DNA from: Bacteroidota bacterium
GTDB lineage: Bacteria > Bacteroidota > Rhodothermia > Balneolales > Balneolaceae
NCBI GenBank assembly: GCA_009909035.1
Contig: JAAAOB010000151.1
Span: 1-34,742 of the forward strand
Reading direction: 5' to 3'
DNA: 34,742 bases
Made by a program: the position numbers and the translations under genes
Part shown: positions 22,687 to 31,569 of the stretch, piece by piece
Numbering within the stretch: position 1 is the stretch's first letter
How the letters are laid out: every line of letters begins with the position of its first letter
The notes under the pieces: model-generated
The model's input: only the letters and a program-made list of their open reading frames with translations
Database searches by the model: none
What the model was told of the DNA's origin: nothing

Positions 22687-23948
22687 TCATTGGCTACCTG
22701 TTCATCTCTATGGTGTTCATTCAAGCTGCCGATGCTCAACAGGTCCGAAACTACGAACTTCTCCCGGCACCTGACCTATGGTATAACGACGTTGATGGAA
22801 TCCGCGCCGGACTTCGCCTGAAGGGGCAGGTGCCCGGCACTTTTGAAGATGGGCCACACCGCCTTGATGCAGGTATTTGGCTCGGATTTTGGTTTCCTGA
22901 AGATCCGGTGTCGTACTATGTCAGTTTTACGGAGCCGATTCCCTCATGGTCCGGCTTTGGCAGCGAAGCAAGTGTTGAAGCGATCTCATCGATCCGGACC
23001 GGGTATTCACTACACGGAATTGCTTTTAACAAACGGTGGCAAAACGGATTTGATGAGCAAAAATTCAGAGAACTCCGACTGTTTAATAGCTACGAGACCC
23101 GGTTTAATACAGAATACACCCCGTTTCCGGCTCTATGGGGGGATTTTTTTGAACAGGGCAGTGACTTTGAGCCTTCGAACGATAAACTACTTACTACTTT
23201 AACCACGCAAATCCAGGATGAAAACCCTCTCGGCCGGTACAGCATTCTTTTTGAAGGTGTAGTACAGTACCGGGAGGAATCTTATGGCCTAGCATCGCTA
23301 ACGACACAGCAGATGATCCCGTTTAAGGAGAACTGGACGCTGAGGTTTCGGGGATTTGCAGGTGTGGCTTCTGAATCCACCCAGCCGGAATACCTGTTTT
23401 CAAGAAGCACGGGCCAGCCAATAACGACACTGCAAAGTGGTGTGACTCGGGCCAAAGGAACCATCCCACAGCCGTGGATCACCAGCGGTAATTTTCAGGT
23501 GGCAGGCGGTGCAAATCTCAGAGGATACACAGCAGATGACATTAAAATATTTGAGCAGGCATCCTGTTCCGGTTGCGAGAGTTTGGTTCTGCCTTCCCGA
23601 CCGCCTGGACTTTTCCGGTCAATTGCTGCACTGAATAGCGAATTGGATTATCCCAATCCAATTCAATCCTTGTTTTCGGATCTGCCATATGCATCCGACT
23701 TTCTGGACTTCAGGACCTATCTCTTTTTTGATGCAGGATCACCGCTGGGCCTGGATGATGAGATGACGACTCTTTTTGCCGACGCCGGCACCGGGTTTTC
23801 ATTATCTCTTAACATCCCCGATTCTCTTGGAAAAAACAGGGGGTTTGTCTTTCGTTACGATATACCGTTCTGGCTGTCAGAGCCGGGAGCCGACGATGCA
23901 TGGAAATACCGAAGCGTATTTGCATTTGGAGCGGTTTTATCTTTTTAG
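22596..23948 (+). CDS. Predicted outer-membrane beta-barrel protein (Omp85/D15-like or M1-peptidase-associated barrel)
   Basis: The protein (450 residues from the ATG at 22596) has a hydrophobic signal segment (about 25-48, ending AADAQ) and then alternating polar/aromatic strands to the end, VFAFGAVLSF, with the terminal Phe usual for barrel proteins. WYNDVDGIRAGLRLKG (62-77) resembles the barrel found behind M1-type peptidases and in Omp85-like proteins of Bacteroidota; GGANLRGYTAD (304-314) resembles the NLRGY-type motif of BamA-family barrels. No peptidase motif is present. A CSGC pair lies at 324-327. The start is uncertain: the ATG overlaps the Nudix gene by 91 bases, while an in-frame TTG at 22665 overlaps by 22 and gives a cleaner signal peptide. 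It precedes the caspase-like lipoprotein by 9 bases. Confidence 0.75.
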   Translation: MAGTNSPNRTYKQTHSIKQNIERLARPLFIIIGYLFISMVFIQAADAQQVRNYELLPAPDLWYNDVDGIRAGLRLKGQVPGTFEDGPHRLDAGIWLGFWFPEDPVSYYVSFTEPIPSWSGFGSEASVEAISSIRTGYSLHGIAFNKRWQNGFDEQKFRELRLFNSYETRFNTEYTPFPALWGDFFEQGSDFEPSNDKLLTTLTTQIQDENPLGRYSILFEGVVQYREESYGLASLTTQQMIPFKENWTLRFRGFAGVASESTQPEYLFSRSTGQPITTLQSGVTRAKGTIPQPWITSGNFQVAGGANLRGYTADDIKIFEQASCSGCESLVLPSRPPGLFRSIAALNSELDYPNPIQSLFSDLPYASDFLDFRTYLFFDAGSPLGLDDEMTTLFADAGTGFSLSLNIPDSLGKNRGFVFRYDIPFWLSEPGADDAWKYRSVFAFGAVLSF

Positions 23949-23957
23949 AAATCACCA

Positions 23958-25727
23958 ATGGTTATGGATCTACACCGTCACCAGTTTTACAATCTTTTGT
24001 TTGTTCTGTTGATCTTCGTTTTAGCGGGATGTACAACCAGTAAGTGGACCGTGGTTGATGATCGAGCAGTGAATGATGCGGAAGAGGCATCGGTAGTTTC
24101 AGAATCAGACATTTTGGTCGTCTCTGCAATGCCTACCGTAGAGCGGCCTGTCTTACGGATTGAGCCTCGAAAAGTAACGGTCAGCCAACAACCGGAACGC
24201 GTAAAGATTCAGCGAATGGTGCAGGCCTACAAACCCAAATGGGGCTTTTCTGTTCTTGCTATTGCAGGTGCGGCGGTTGCGGCATCTGCGGCCAATAGCG
24301 GCGGCTTTTTGTCCGGAACGTCAACAACGCAAAGAATCGGGCTCAATTCAACCGCTGTGCTGCTCACGACGATGGCCATGATCAATCTACAAGAATCGGG
24401 ACCTCCAATTGAAACAGATGAAATACGATACTTGAGGCAGACGGGTTTCGATTTAAAATCGGATACGGTGGAGGTAGACACGACCATCGATGAACAACTG
24501 TCGATTACCATCAGCCACAGTGATACGGTCATCTTTCGGGATTCAACTGTTCAGCTTTCTGATAACGCTGTTGAGATAAATATGGGCGCTCTGGCAACCG
24601 AAAGAAGCACGATGGCTTCCAAAGATTCAGAATTCGTCGTAAAGGCGGATCTTAATGATTTTACCGATCAATTTTCTGTTCCGCTTCTGAGTTTTATGGA
24701 GATGAGGTTCCAGGTAGAAGAACCGGTAACACAGCTCCGGAGTGAACCGGTGATATCTCAAGATAATATTATTGCGGAAGTCGGGGATGGAAGTTCCCTC
24801 TTGCAAGTTGAGGAAGTCAACGAGCAGTGGGTAAAGGTTGAATACGGATCCGTTGAAGCTTTTGTACAAAAAAATGCTGGATCATCAACCCTCAGGTCCC
24901 GGGCCGAAAGCGGACCAGCCCTGCTTTTGGAGCTAACCGATATTCCGTTTGGCGAAGTAGATGTTGAAAATTCTCTGCCCGTACTTAAACCAGGAAATGA
25001 AGATGACAGGGCATTGATCATATCGGGTCTGAATAATAACCAGGTAGGGGTTCGTCAGTTTGCGGACAGGGACATTAGGCTCTTTAAACACTATATGGAA
25101 ACCTCATTCAATATGGATGAGAATCAAATCAGTGTGATTGACGATTCCGATTTTTCTACATTTCTTCCCTCTCTGGAATTTTGCAAGAGTGATGGCGGAG
25201 GGATGACCGTGGTTTACCTGGCGGGATTCGCGATCAACAGCGGCCAGACCGGCGAGGATGAATTTGCCCTTTATCGGGTAAATGATAACGGCGAGGAGGA
25301 GTTGTTACCTCTCGAGGATATTTTTTCCAGCCTGGCTGAATGCTCAGCTGAAAAGCTATTTCTGTTTGCAGAGATCGAGTATGTCGAAAAGAACAACACA
25401 GAGAACTTTGAACGAATCAGCGGGTTTAGCGGCAGCTACCAGCAGCGGCTGGCCAACGTGCTTCTCAATGATTTTCCCAACGCCTTTGTACTTTTTGGCA
25501 ACCGTGAAGGTCAGCGTTCGTCGGTTTACAGCGGAGATGTAGAGGATGATAAACGCCATCATATCTTTCCATATTTTCTTGCAGAAGCTATGAAACTACG
25601 AAAAACCGAGATGACAGAGCTCTACCGCCACCTCGAAAATAACGTAGATTACACCTCAAGGAGGCTTCACGATCGACCGCAGGAGGTCCAGGGGTTTGGA
25701 AATTTCATGCTTAATCTTGCGGAATGA
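23958..25727 (+). CDS. Lipoprotein with SH3-like segment and degenerate caspase (C14) domain
   Basis: The 589-residue protein begins with a lipoprotein signal (lipobox LAGC, Cys25). A glycine/alanine-rich hydrophobic segment lies at about 95-115, an SH3b-like stretch at about 257-306 (VTQLRSEP to WVKVEYGSVEAFV) and a caspase-like domain at about 349-585. In the last, DRALIISGLNNNQVGVRQFADRDIRLFKHYM aligns with the first strand and helix of bacterial C14 peptidases. FVLFGNREGQRSS and the late MTELYRHLENNVDYTSRRL fit the C-terminal half. The catalytic His of the usual (Y/F)SGHG is missing (VVYLAGFA, Phe424), as is the Cys of DAC (LFLFAEIEY, Glu472). It should therefore be a non-peptidase scaffold. 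The stop overlaps the next start (ATGA). The caspase link is inferred by pattern, not by search. Confidence 0.72.
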   Translation: MVMDLHRHQFYNLLFVLLIFVLAGCTTSKWTVVDDRAVNDAEEASVVSESDILVVSAMPTVERPVLRIEPRKVTVSQQPERVKIQRMVQAYKPKWGFSVLAIAGAAVAASAANSGGFLSGTSTTQRIGLNSTAVLLTTMAMINLQESGPPIETDEIRYLRQTGFDLKSDTVEVDTTIDEQLSITISHSDTVIFRDSTVQLSDNAVEINMGALATERSTMASKDSEFVVKADLNDFTDQFSVPLLSFMEMRFQVEEPVTQLRSEPVISQDNIIAEVGDGSSLLQVEEVNEQWVKVEYGSVEAFVQKNAGSSTLRSRAESGPALLLELTDIPFGEVDVENSLPVLKPGNEDDRALIISGLNNNQVGVRQFADRDIRLFKHYMETSFNMDENQISVIDDSDFSTFLPSLEFCKSDGGGMTVVYLAGFAINSGQTGEDEFALYRVNDNGEEELLPLEDIFSSLAECSAEKLFLFAEIEYVEKNNTENFERISGFSGSYQQRLANVLLNDFPNAFVLFGNREGQRSSVYSGDVEDDKRHHIFPYFLAEAMKLRKTEMTELYRHLENNVDYTSRRLHDRPQEVQGFGNFMLNLAE

Positions 25728-26587
25728 TTACGGGATGGATTTTCATCTGCCTAAGTTCGGTTTGCTCGATAGCCATAGCCCATTTTTTAAAATCGGTTGA
25801 ATTCAAAAAGCTGAATACCATTCGTGTGCTCACCATCAACTACGTTATTGCGGCCGCAGTAGCTTTTTTGACGCCGGGCGGGGCAGATATCGATTTTCAG
25901 CTGTCTGAGGCTCTGCCGGCTCTGTTGCTGGCGGTTTTAGTAGGAGTTATTTTTATAGGCAACTTTTTTATCTACAGCAAATCGGTCAGCAAAAATGGTG
26001 TCGGGGTAAGCGTTGCCGCGATGAGAATATCACTGCTGGTGCCGGTTTTGCTATCCACCCTTTGGTATCTGGAATTACTGGAAGTCCGGCAGTGGATCGG
26101 TGTGGGTACGGTTTTTATCGCTCTTTTTCTGCTGTTACCGAATAAACGACGGATGATACGAGAACCGCTAAGTGCGGCCTGGCTGCTGGTACTTCTTTTT
26201 ATAGGCACCGGCCTTGGAGATGGCTCCCTGAAGATCTTTGAAGTTGATTTTTCTACTCAGCTTACCAAGGAACAGTTTATGGGAACCGTATTTTTTAGCG
26301 CGATGTTGGTTGGGTTAATCGTGATATTAGTCTCCGGAACGTTTAGCTTTAAAAAGCGTGAAATCTGGATGGGGGCGGCCATCGGAATTCCCAATCTCTA
26401 TTCCGCTATATTCCTGATTGAAGCTCTTGAACGGATGAACGGTGCCGTTGTCTACAGTACGGTGAATATAATAACCGTTTTAGGTGCAACAATCCTGGGA
26501 ATGGCCAGGTGGGGAGATAAACTGACACCAATTCAGTGGCTTGGAATCGTGACAACGATAATCTCAATTATATTACTTGTTCAATGA
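25724..26587 (+). CDS. EamA/DMT-superfamily membrane transporter
   Basis: The 287-residue protein has about ten predicted membrane helices arranged as two repeats of five, the drug/metabolite transporter pattern. The first repeat opens ITGWIFICLSSVCSIAIAHFLKSVEF and the second half has GAAIGIPNLYSAIFLIEALERMNGAVVYSTVNIITVLGATILGM, the usual EamA ending (I-x-TVLGA). The last helix is QWLGIVTTIISIILLVQ. The substrate cannot be predicted. ATG at 25724 overlaps the lipoprotein stop, and its own stop overlaps the pta start (both ATGA), so translation is probably coupled on both sides. Confidence 0.88.
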   Translation: MITGWIFICLSSVCSIAIAHFLKSVEFKKLNTIRVLTINYVIAAAVAFLTPGGADIDFQLSEALPALLLAVLVGVIFIGNFFIYSKSVSKNGVGVSVAAMRISLLVPVLLSTLWYLELLEVRQWIGVGTVFIALFLLLPNKRRMIREPLSAAWLLVLLFIGTGLGDGSLKIFEVDFSTQLTKEQFMGTVFFSAMLVGLIVILVSGTFSFKKREIWMGAAIGIPNLYSAIFLIEALERMNGAVVYSTVNIITVLGATILGMARWGDKLTPIQWLGIVTTIISIILLVQ

Positions 26588-27570
26588 AAGACTCTATTTT
26601 GCAGCAGATACTGACGAAAAGTACACGGTTGAAGAAATCAATTGTTTTTCCCGAAGCAGGGAGAGATCCGCGTGTACTGCATGCCGTTGCCGATCTCGAA
26701 AACGCAGGGGCTGTCCGTCCTGTTCTGATTAGCGATACCGGGGATGTTGAGAAACTGGCGGAAAAAGAGTCGGTCACCCTTCCTGACTCAATTCAAATTG
26801 TGGATCTTGGAGCCGAAGAGCAGCAAAAAGAGCGTGTGAGCTTTTTTGAAAATAAACTAAGTCATAAAAACCCCACTGCCGCCCAAATCCTCAAACTGGC
26901 AAAGGACCCGTTAATGACAGCGGGGTGGCTGGTGGCCAAAGGAGAAGCTGATGGAGCTGTTGCAGGCTCGATAGCTTCTACGGCTGATGTCATTCGTGCG
27001 TCACTCAGAACAATCGGCACGGCGCAAGGGGCAAAGCTCGTTTCGAGCACATTTTTGATGGAGCTTGCCGATGGGCGGGTTCTCACCTACGCTGATTGCG
27101 GCGTTGTTCCATACCCCGACGCAGAGCAGCTGTCTGATATTGCTGTGACCTCCGGCCATACGCATAAACTTCTGACCGGCCAGGATCCTGCCATTGCATT
27201 TTTGTCTTTCTCGACCAAAGGAAGCGCCGGGCACGAGCGGGTAGACTTGGTTCGGGAAGCGTTCAACTTTGCTTCGAAACGGCAGCCTCACTGGGCAATG
27301 GATGGAGAACTGCAGTTTGACACGGCGTTTGTCCCGACTGTAGGCGAACGAAAAGCACCGGATTCTGCGGTGGCCGGCAAGGCCAATGTATATATTTTCC
27401 CGAACCTCGACGCAGGTAACATCGCCTACAAAATCACCGAACGGATTGGCGGAGCCACGGCCATCGGTCCGATTCTGCAGGGGCTGGCCAAACCATACAT
27501 GGATCTTTCGCGCGGCTGTTCAAAGGAAGATATCTTTTATGCGGGTTGTATAGCCTCAGTTATGACGTAG
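26584..27570 (+). CDS. pta: Phosphate acetyltransferase
   Basis: Pta converts acetyl-CoA and phosphate to acetyl-phosphate, linked to acetate and energy metabolism. From the ATG at 26584 the protein has 328 residues, the length of the single-domain bacterial enzyme. Motifs include IVFPEAGRDPRVLHAV, DGAVAGSIASTADVIRASLRTIG, FLMELADGRVLTYADCGVVPYPDAEQLSDIAV and SFSTKGSAGHERVDLVREAF, closing with ANVYIFPNLDAGNIAYKITERIGGATAIGPILQGLAKP. An in-frame start 16 codons upstream adds an untypical stretch, so I use the ATGA-overlap start. No acetate kinase gene is in the window. It is the last gene of the greA-to-pta run; 321 non-coding bases follow. Confidence 0.96.
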   Translation: MKDSILQQILTKSTRLKKSIVFPEAGRDPRVLHAVADLENAGAVRPVLISDTGDVEKLAEKESVTLPDSIQIVDLGAEEQQKERVSFFENKLSHKNPTAAQILKLAKDPLMTAGWLVAKGEADGAVAGSIASTADVIRASLRTIGTAQGAKLVSSTFLMELADGRVLTYADCGVVPYPDAEQLSDIAVTSGHTHKLLTGQDPAIAFLSFSTKGSAGHERVDLVREAFNFASKRQPHWAMDGELQFDTAFVPTVGERKAPDSAVAGKANVYIFPNLDAGNIAYKITERIGGATAIGPILQGLAKPYMDLSRGCSKEDIFYAGCIASVMT

Positions 27571-27730
27571 CGTTTAGTCATAACAATCAATGATACGCGA
27601 TTTGGTGTATTCCGTTGGTAAGTTCAGATCTACTCTCTCTGATGGGATGAGCCGGCACGATAACTGCCGCCAATTGGTCATATCACGAAAGTCAATTAGC
27701 TGATCATGATGAGATTATGGATATTTACTG

Positions 27731-27779
27731 TAAGTAAAGATCATTTTAAAGCGGCTGGTAAAATGCTTATCTTTACTTA
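27731..27779. repeat. 18-bp interrupted inverted repeat upstream of sufB
   Basis: The left arm 27731-27748 (TAAGTAAAGAT then CATTTTA) pairs with 27759-27765 (TAAAATG) and 27769-27779 (ATCTTTACTTA). All 18 pairs are Watson-Crick, with three unpaired bases (27766-27768) on the right and a 10-base loop (27749-27758). It could be the operator of the suf operon, a terminator or attenuator after pta, or a relic of a small mobile element. Confidence 0.75.
27745..27775 (+). promoter_or_regulatory. Candidate suf operon promoter inside the inverted repeat
   Basis: TTTA (27745-27748), 19 bases, then TATCTTTA (27768-27775), one mismatch from TAnnTTTG. Transcription would begin near 27782, giving a leader of about 110 bases. 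If real, the promoter is embedded in the inverted repeat, as an operator-controlled promoter would be. Confidence 0.35.
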
Positions 27780-27891
27780 TTCCAAATAAGGACTGGGTTG
27801 CATCGTGTGATACGGTCCTGAACGTACTGGAATAATGATCTGTTATCAAGCCAGCGTTGAACAGCAAACCACGTAAAATTTTTGGATCGAT

Positions 27892-29334
27892 ATGAGTGAG
27901 ACTAAAGAGTTAGAATCCATGATCGGAGAAGAGTATAAATACGGCTTCTCCACCGATGTTGAATATGATGAATTTCCCAAAGGACTGAATGAAGACATCG
28001 TTCGCAAAATTTCCGAAATTAAAGAAGAGCCGGAATGGATGACCGAGTTCCGGCTGAAGTCATTCAGGGCATGGAAAGAGATGGAGGAACCGGAATGGTT
28101 CAATGCCACTTACACAAGCCCGAAGTTTGATGAAATTCAATACTACTCATCTCCGAAAGAACGGCCTAAGGTGGACAGCCTGGACGATATCGATCCGAAG
28201 ATTAAGGAGACCTACGACAAGCTGGGGATTCCTCTGGAGGAGCAAAAAATGCTTTCCGGCGTGGCTGTAGATGCTGTCTTTGACAGTGTATCGATCTTTA
28301 CCACGTTTAAGGAGAAGCTGGCTGAAGCCGGCGTCATCTTCTGCTCCATTTCGGAGGCAATTAAAAAGTACCCGGAACTGGTGAAGAAGTATATGGGATC
28401 GGTAGTCCCCGCACGGGATAACTTCTACTCAGCTTTGAACTCAGCGGTATTTTCAGACGGCTCGTTTTGCTACGTTCCCAAAGACACCATCTGCCCGATG
28501 GAGCTTTCAACCTATTTTCGTATTAACAATATGGACTCAGGACAGTTCGAACGGACACTGATCATCGCGGAAGATAATAGTCATGTGAGCTACCTTGAAG
28601 GCTGCACGGCCCCGATGTACGATAAAAATCAACTCCACGCGGCCGTGGTGGAACTGGTGGCTATGGAAAATGCCGAGATTAAATACTCCACGATTCAAAA
28701 CTGGTATTCCGGGAATGAAGAAGGTGTTGGAGGAATCTACAACTTTGTGACCAAACGCGGAATGTGCAAGGGCGATAACTCCAAAATTTCCTGGACACAG
28801 CTTGAAACAGGCTCAGCCGTTACGCTCAAATACCCAAGTGTGATCATGAAAGGTGATAATTCAGTCGGTGAGTTCTTTTCAGTAGCTGTGACGAATAAAC
28901 GCCAGCAGGCGGACACCGGCACCAAAATGATTCACCTCGGCAAAAATACCAAAAGCACGATTATCTCGAAGGGCATTTCAGCAGGTAACTCCAATAACAG
29001 CTACCGCGGTGCCGTGAAAATCAGTAAAAAAGCCGAGAATGCCAGGAACTACTCCCAGTGCGACTCGATGCTGATTGGTCAAACCTGCGGAGCTCATACG
29101 TTTCCCTATATCGAATCGGCAAATCCCACGGGACAGATAGAGCACGAAGCGACAACATCGCGCGTTGGTGAAGACCAGATTTTCTACCTGCAACAGCGAG
29201 GTTTAAGTGAAGACGATGCAATCTCACTGATTGTCAACGGTTTTTGCAAAGAGGTGCTGAAAGAACTGCCGATGGAGTTTGCCGTTGAAGCTAATAAACT
29301 GCTCGGTATTAAGCTTGAAGGCAGCGTAGGATAA
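27892..29334 (+). CDS. sufB: Fe-S cluster assembly scaffold SufB
   Basis: SufB, with SufC and SufD, forms the scaffold on which Fe-S clusters are built. The 480-residue protein shows the family core: [12 protein letters not shown] (279-290), [14 protein letters not shown] (319-332), [15 protein letters not shown] and [23 protein letters not shown]. Cys390 there corresponds to the essential cysteine of the E. coli protein (NFTQCDSM). The C-terminal [23 protein letters not shown] is shared with SufD. Length matches the bacterial norm (about 470-495). It opens the suf cluster after a 321-base non-coding region; sufC follows after a 136-base gap, larger than elsewhere in the cluster. Confidence 0.98.
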   Translation: MSETKELESMIGEEYKYGFSTDVEYDEFPKGLNEDIVRKISEIKEEPEWMTEFRLKSFRAWKEMEEPEWFNATYTSPKFDEIQYYSSPKERPKVDSLDDIDPKIKETYDKLGIPLEEQKMLSGVAVDAVFDSVSIFTTFKEKLAEAGVIFCSISEAIKKYPELVKKYMGSVVPARDNFYSALNSAVFSDGSFCYVPKDTICPMELSTYFRINNMDSGQFERTLIIAEDNSHVSYLEGCTAPMYDKNQLHAAVVELVAMENAEIKYSTIQNWYSGNEEGVGGIYNFVTKRGMCKGDNSKISWTQLETGSAVTLKYPSVIMKGDNSVGEFFSVAVTNKRQQADTGTKMIHLGKNTKSTIISKGISAGNSNNSYRGAVKISKKAENARNYSQCDSMLIGQTCGAHTFPYIESANPTGQIEHEATTSRVGEDQIFYLQQRGLSEDDAISLIVNGFCKEVLKELPMEFAVEANKLLGIKLEGSVG

Positions 29335-29470
29335 TTACATCACGCTCGGGCTGCATTTTAAAGTGACGGATGATTGGATACTCTATTTCAGAGCCAAACC
29401 TACAAGGCATAGAATAAACAGAGATCCGCTAAACGAACTCAATACTTAACTTATTTAAAACGAAACAACT

Positions 29471-30244
29471 GTGTTAGAAATAAAAAATTTACATGTAGAA
29501 GTTGAGGGTGAAGGAACAGAGATCCTCAAAGGGGTTAACCTCACCATTAATAAAGGTGAAATTCACGCAATCATGGGACCAAATGGAAGTGGAAAAAGTA
29601 CCCTTTCCAAAGTGGTTGCAGGGCACCCGGAGTATGAAGTTACCAAGGGTGATATTCTTTACAATGGAGAGAGCATTCTCGAGCTTGATCCGGATGAGCG
29701 GGCCCACGCAGGAATTTTTCTTGCATTTCAATACCCTGTCGAAGTTCCCGGGGTAACCAACAATACGCTTCTTCGGGAATCATACAACACCATAGCTGCA
29801 TCCAGGGGCCGTGAAGAGTTAGACCCGCTGGAGTTTGAGGATTACATCAAAGATAAGCTCGAGCTGGTGGGCATGAATCCTGACTTTTTAAACCGAAGTG
29901 TGAATGCCGGGTTTTCCGGAGGCGAAAAGAAGCGTAATGAAATTTTTCAAATGGCAGTGCTCCAGCCACGGCTTTCCTTTCTTGATGAAACCGATTCGGG
30001 CCTGGACATTGATGCCCTGAAAATTGTGGCCGAGGCAATCGGCAAGCTGCATGGTGAAAACGACTCTGTGGTGTTGGTAACACACTACCAGAGATTACTT
30101 AACTACATTGAACCGGATTTTGTACATGTGATGATTGGCGGTGTCGTTGCCAAATCTGGCGACAAAGAGCTCGCAATCAAGCTTGAGGATAAAGGGTACG
30201 ACTGGTTGAACGCATACGCAACTGTAAACGGAGAGGGTAAGTAA
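29471..30244 (+). CDS. sufC: Fe-S cluster assembly ATPase SufC
   Basis: SufC is an ABC-type ATPase that drives conformational change in the SufB-SufD complex; it is soluble. The 257-residue protein has Walker A GPNGSGKS (36-43), a Q-loop near [13 protein letters not shown], the signature [10 protein letters not shown], Walker B with [14 protein letters not shown], and the switch His in [13 protein letters not shown]. The ETDSGLD variant is characteristic of SufC. The start is GTG at 29471, read as Met; [13 protein letters not shown] fits the family N-terminus and no ATG lies close upstream. The stop overlaps the sufD start by one base (TAATG). Confidence 0.98.
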   Translation: MLEIKNLHVEVEGEGTEILKGVNLTINKGEIHAIMGPNGSGKSTLSKVVAGHPEYEVTKGDILYNGESILELDPDERAHAGIFLAFQYPVEVPGVTNNTLLRESYNTIAASRGREELDPLEFEDYIKDKLELVGMNPDFLNRSVNAGFSGGEKKRNEIFQMAVLQPRLSFLDETDSGLDIDALKIVAEAIGKLHGENDSVVLVTHYQRLLNYIEPDFVHVMIGGVVAKSGDKELAIKLEDKGYDWLNAYATVNGEGK

Positions 30245-31569
30245 TGGCACATCCTACAAAGGCTGAACCATCCATACTACATGATCTTGCCAAAAACGTG
30301 CCGGATGCTAAGAGCGCGTTTATGAAAAAAATCCGTGAACAGAGCCTCGAAAAATTGAATGCGGCACCATTTCCTACACGGAAAATGGAAGACTGGCAGT
30401 TTACGGATTTGAAACCGATTACCCGCACGCCCTATGTTTCGTTTGAGGAGGCTGGAACCAGGCCTGCAATTGATGTGGAGAAATATTTTATCCCTGAATC
30501 CGACAGGAGCCGGCTGGTATTTATTAATGGAGAATACCAGGAACAATACTCCTCCATCGGCGGACTTGGCAATGGAGTCACTGTTGGAAACCTCTCGGAT
30601 CACCTTGATGAGGAAAATGTACAGGAGTACCTCAATGAACTTGTGGACTACCCGGATGACCCATTTGTGCAATATAACGGCTTAAAATTCAACGACGGGG
30701 TGTTCATTCATCTCGAAAAGGAGGCGAAAGCAGAAGCTCCTATTCACGTATTGAATCTGTACACGGACTCGAAAAAACCATATGTGGCTACACCGCGGAT
30801 GCTGGTCGTTGCTGAGGAAGAATCGGACGTGACGATTATTGAAGATCATATCGGCCTCTCTGATAACGCCTACATGACCATTCCAGTCTGTGAAATTAAG
30901 GTTAAGCAGGGAGCTCATATTCATCATGCGCGGATTCAGCGCGACAGCCTGGAAGCCGTTCATGTCTCCCGGCCGATCGCTTATGTTGAGAAAAATTCTG
31001 AATACCACTCCTACACCATCACACTGGGTGCAAAACTGACGCGTAATGAACCGAAAGTCATCCAGCAAGATGAAGAGGTAGATTTTACACTCGACGGACT
31101 GGTACTAATTGATGGTCATCAGATTGCCGATACGCACTCCACGATGGACCATAAATTCTCGCATGCCGACAGCCACCAGCTTCATAAAGTCGTGGTGAAT
31201 GGAAATGCACACAGTATTTTCAATGGAAAGATCTTTGTCCGTAAAGACGCACAAAAGATCGATTCCTTTCAGGAAAACCGAAATCTTCTGTTGTCGCGCG
31301 ACGGGCTTGTGAATACAAAGCCACAGCTCGAGATATTTGCAGATGATGTGCTTTGTTCTCACGGGGCCACAATTGGCCAGCTTGATCCTGAAGAAGTGTT
31401 TTACCTGCAGAGTCGTGGCATGACGGAGCAAAAAGCAAAAGAAGTACTGACCTACGCGTTTGCCCTTGAAACGATTGAAAACATCAAAGTCGACTCAGTT
31501 CATAAACTGCTCATTGATGAAGTATATCGTTACACAAAAGCCAATAACGTTGCAAAAGTTACTGCATGA
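30244..31569 (+). CDS. sufD: Fe-S cluster assembly protein SufD
   Basis: SufD pairs with SufB in the scaffold. The 441-residue protein is homologous to SufB in its C-terminal half: HSTMDHKFSHADSHQLHKVVVNG (about 298-320), FVRKDAQKIDSFQENRNLLLS and DDVLCSHGATIGQLDPEEVFYLQSRG. His373 there corresponds to the functional His360 of E. coli SufD. The N-terminal part (residues about 35-62, APFPTRKMEDWQFTDLKPI) is the SufD-type helical region. Its ATG overlaps the sufC stop and its stop overlaps the sufS start in an ATGA, so the three are tightly coupled. Confidence 0.97.
   Translation: MAHPTKAEPSILHDLAKNVPDAKSAFMKKIREQSLEKLNAAPFPTRKMEDWQFTDLKPITRTPYVSFEEAGTRPAIDVEKYFIPESDRSRLVFINGEYQEQYSSIGGLGNGVTVGNLSDHLDEENVQEYLNELVDYPDDPFVQYNGLKFNDGVFIHLEKEAKAEAPIHVLNLYTDSKKPYVATPRMLVVAEEESDVTIIEDHIGLSDNAYMTIPVCEIKVKQGAHIHHARIQRDSLEAVHVSRPIAYVEKNSEYHSYTITLGAKLTRNEPKVIQQDEEVDFTLDGLVLIDGHQIADTHSTMDHKFSHADSHQLHKVVVNGNAHSIFNGKIFVRKDAQKIDSFQENRNLLLSRDGLVNTKPQLEIFADDVLCSHGATIGQLDPEEVFYLQSRGMTEQKAKEVLTYAFALETIENIKVDSVHKLLIDEVYRYTKANNVAKVTA

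Larger units (their letters stand above)
27571..27891. other. Non-coding region between pta and sufB
   Basis: The only gap over 300 bases. Its left half shows no signal I trust; a 37-codon ORF at 27590-27703 is poorly supported. The right half holds the large inverted repeat at 27731-27779, two 15-base inverted repeats (27724-27738 TTTACT-GTA-AGTAAA, 27776-27790 CTTATT-CCA-AATAAG) and a candidate promoter. About 100 unstructured-looking bases then lead to the sufB ATG. Confidence 0.7.

Noticed and set aside
26536-26583. In-frame upstream start adding 16 residues to Pta
   Set aside because: The ATG at 26584 forms an ATGA overlap with the preceding stop and gives the usual single-domain length; the extension would code within the transporter gene.
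27590-27703. 37-codon ORF in the pta-sufB gap (MIRDLVYSVGKFRST...)
   Set aside because: No ribosome-binding signal, no recognisable motif and a length expected by chance; kept out of the gene list.
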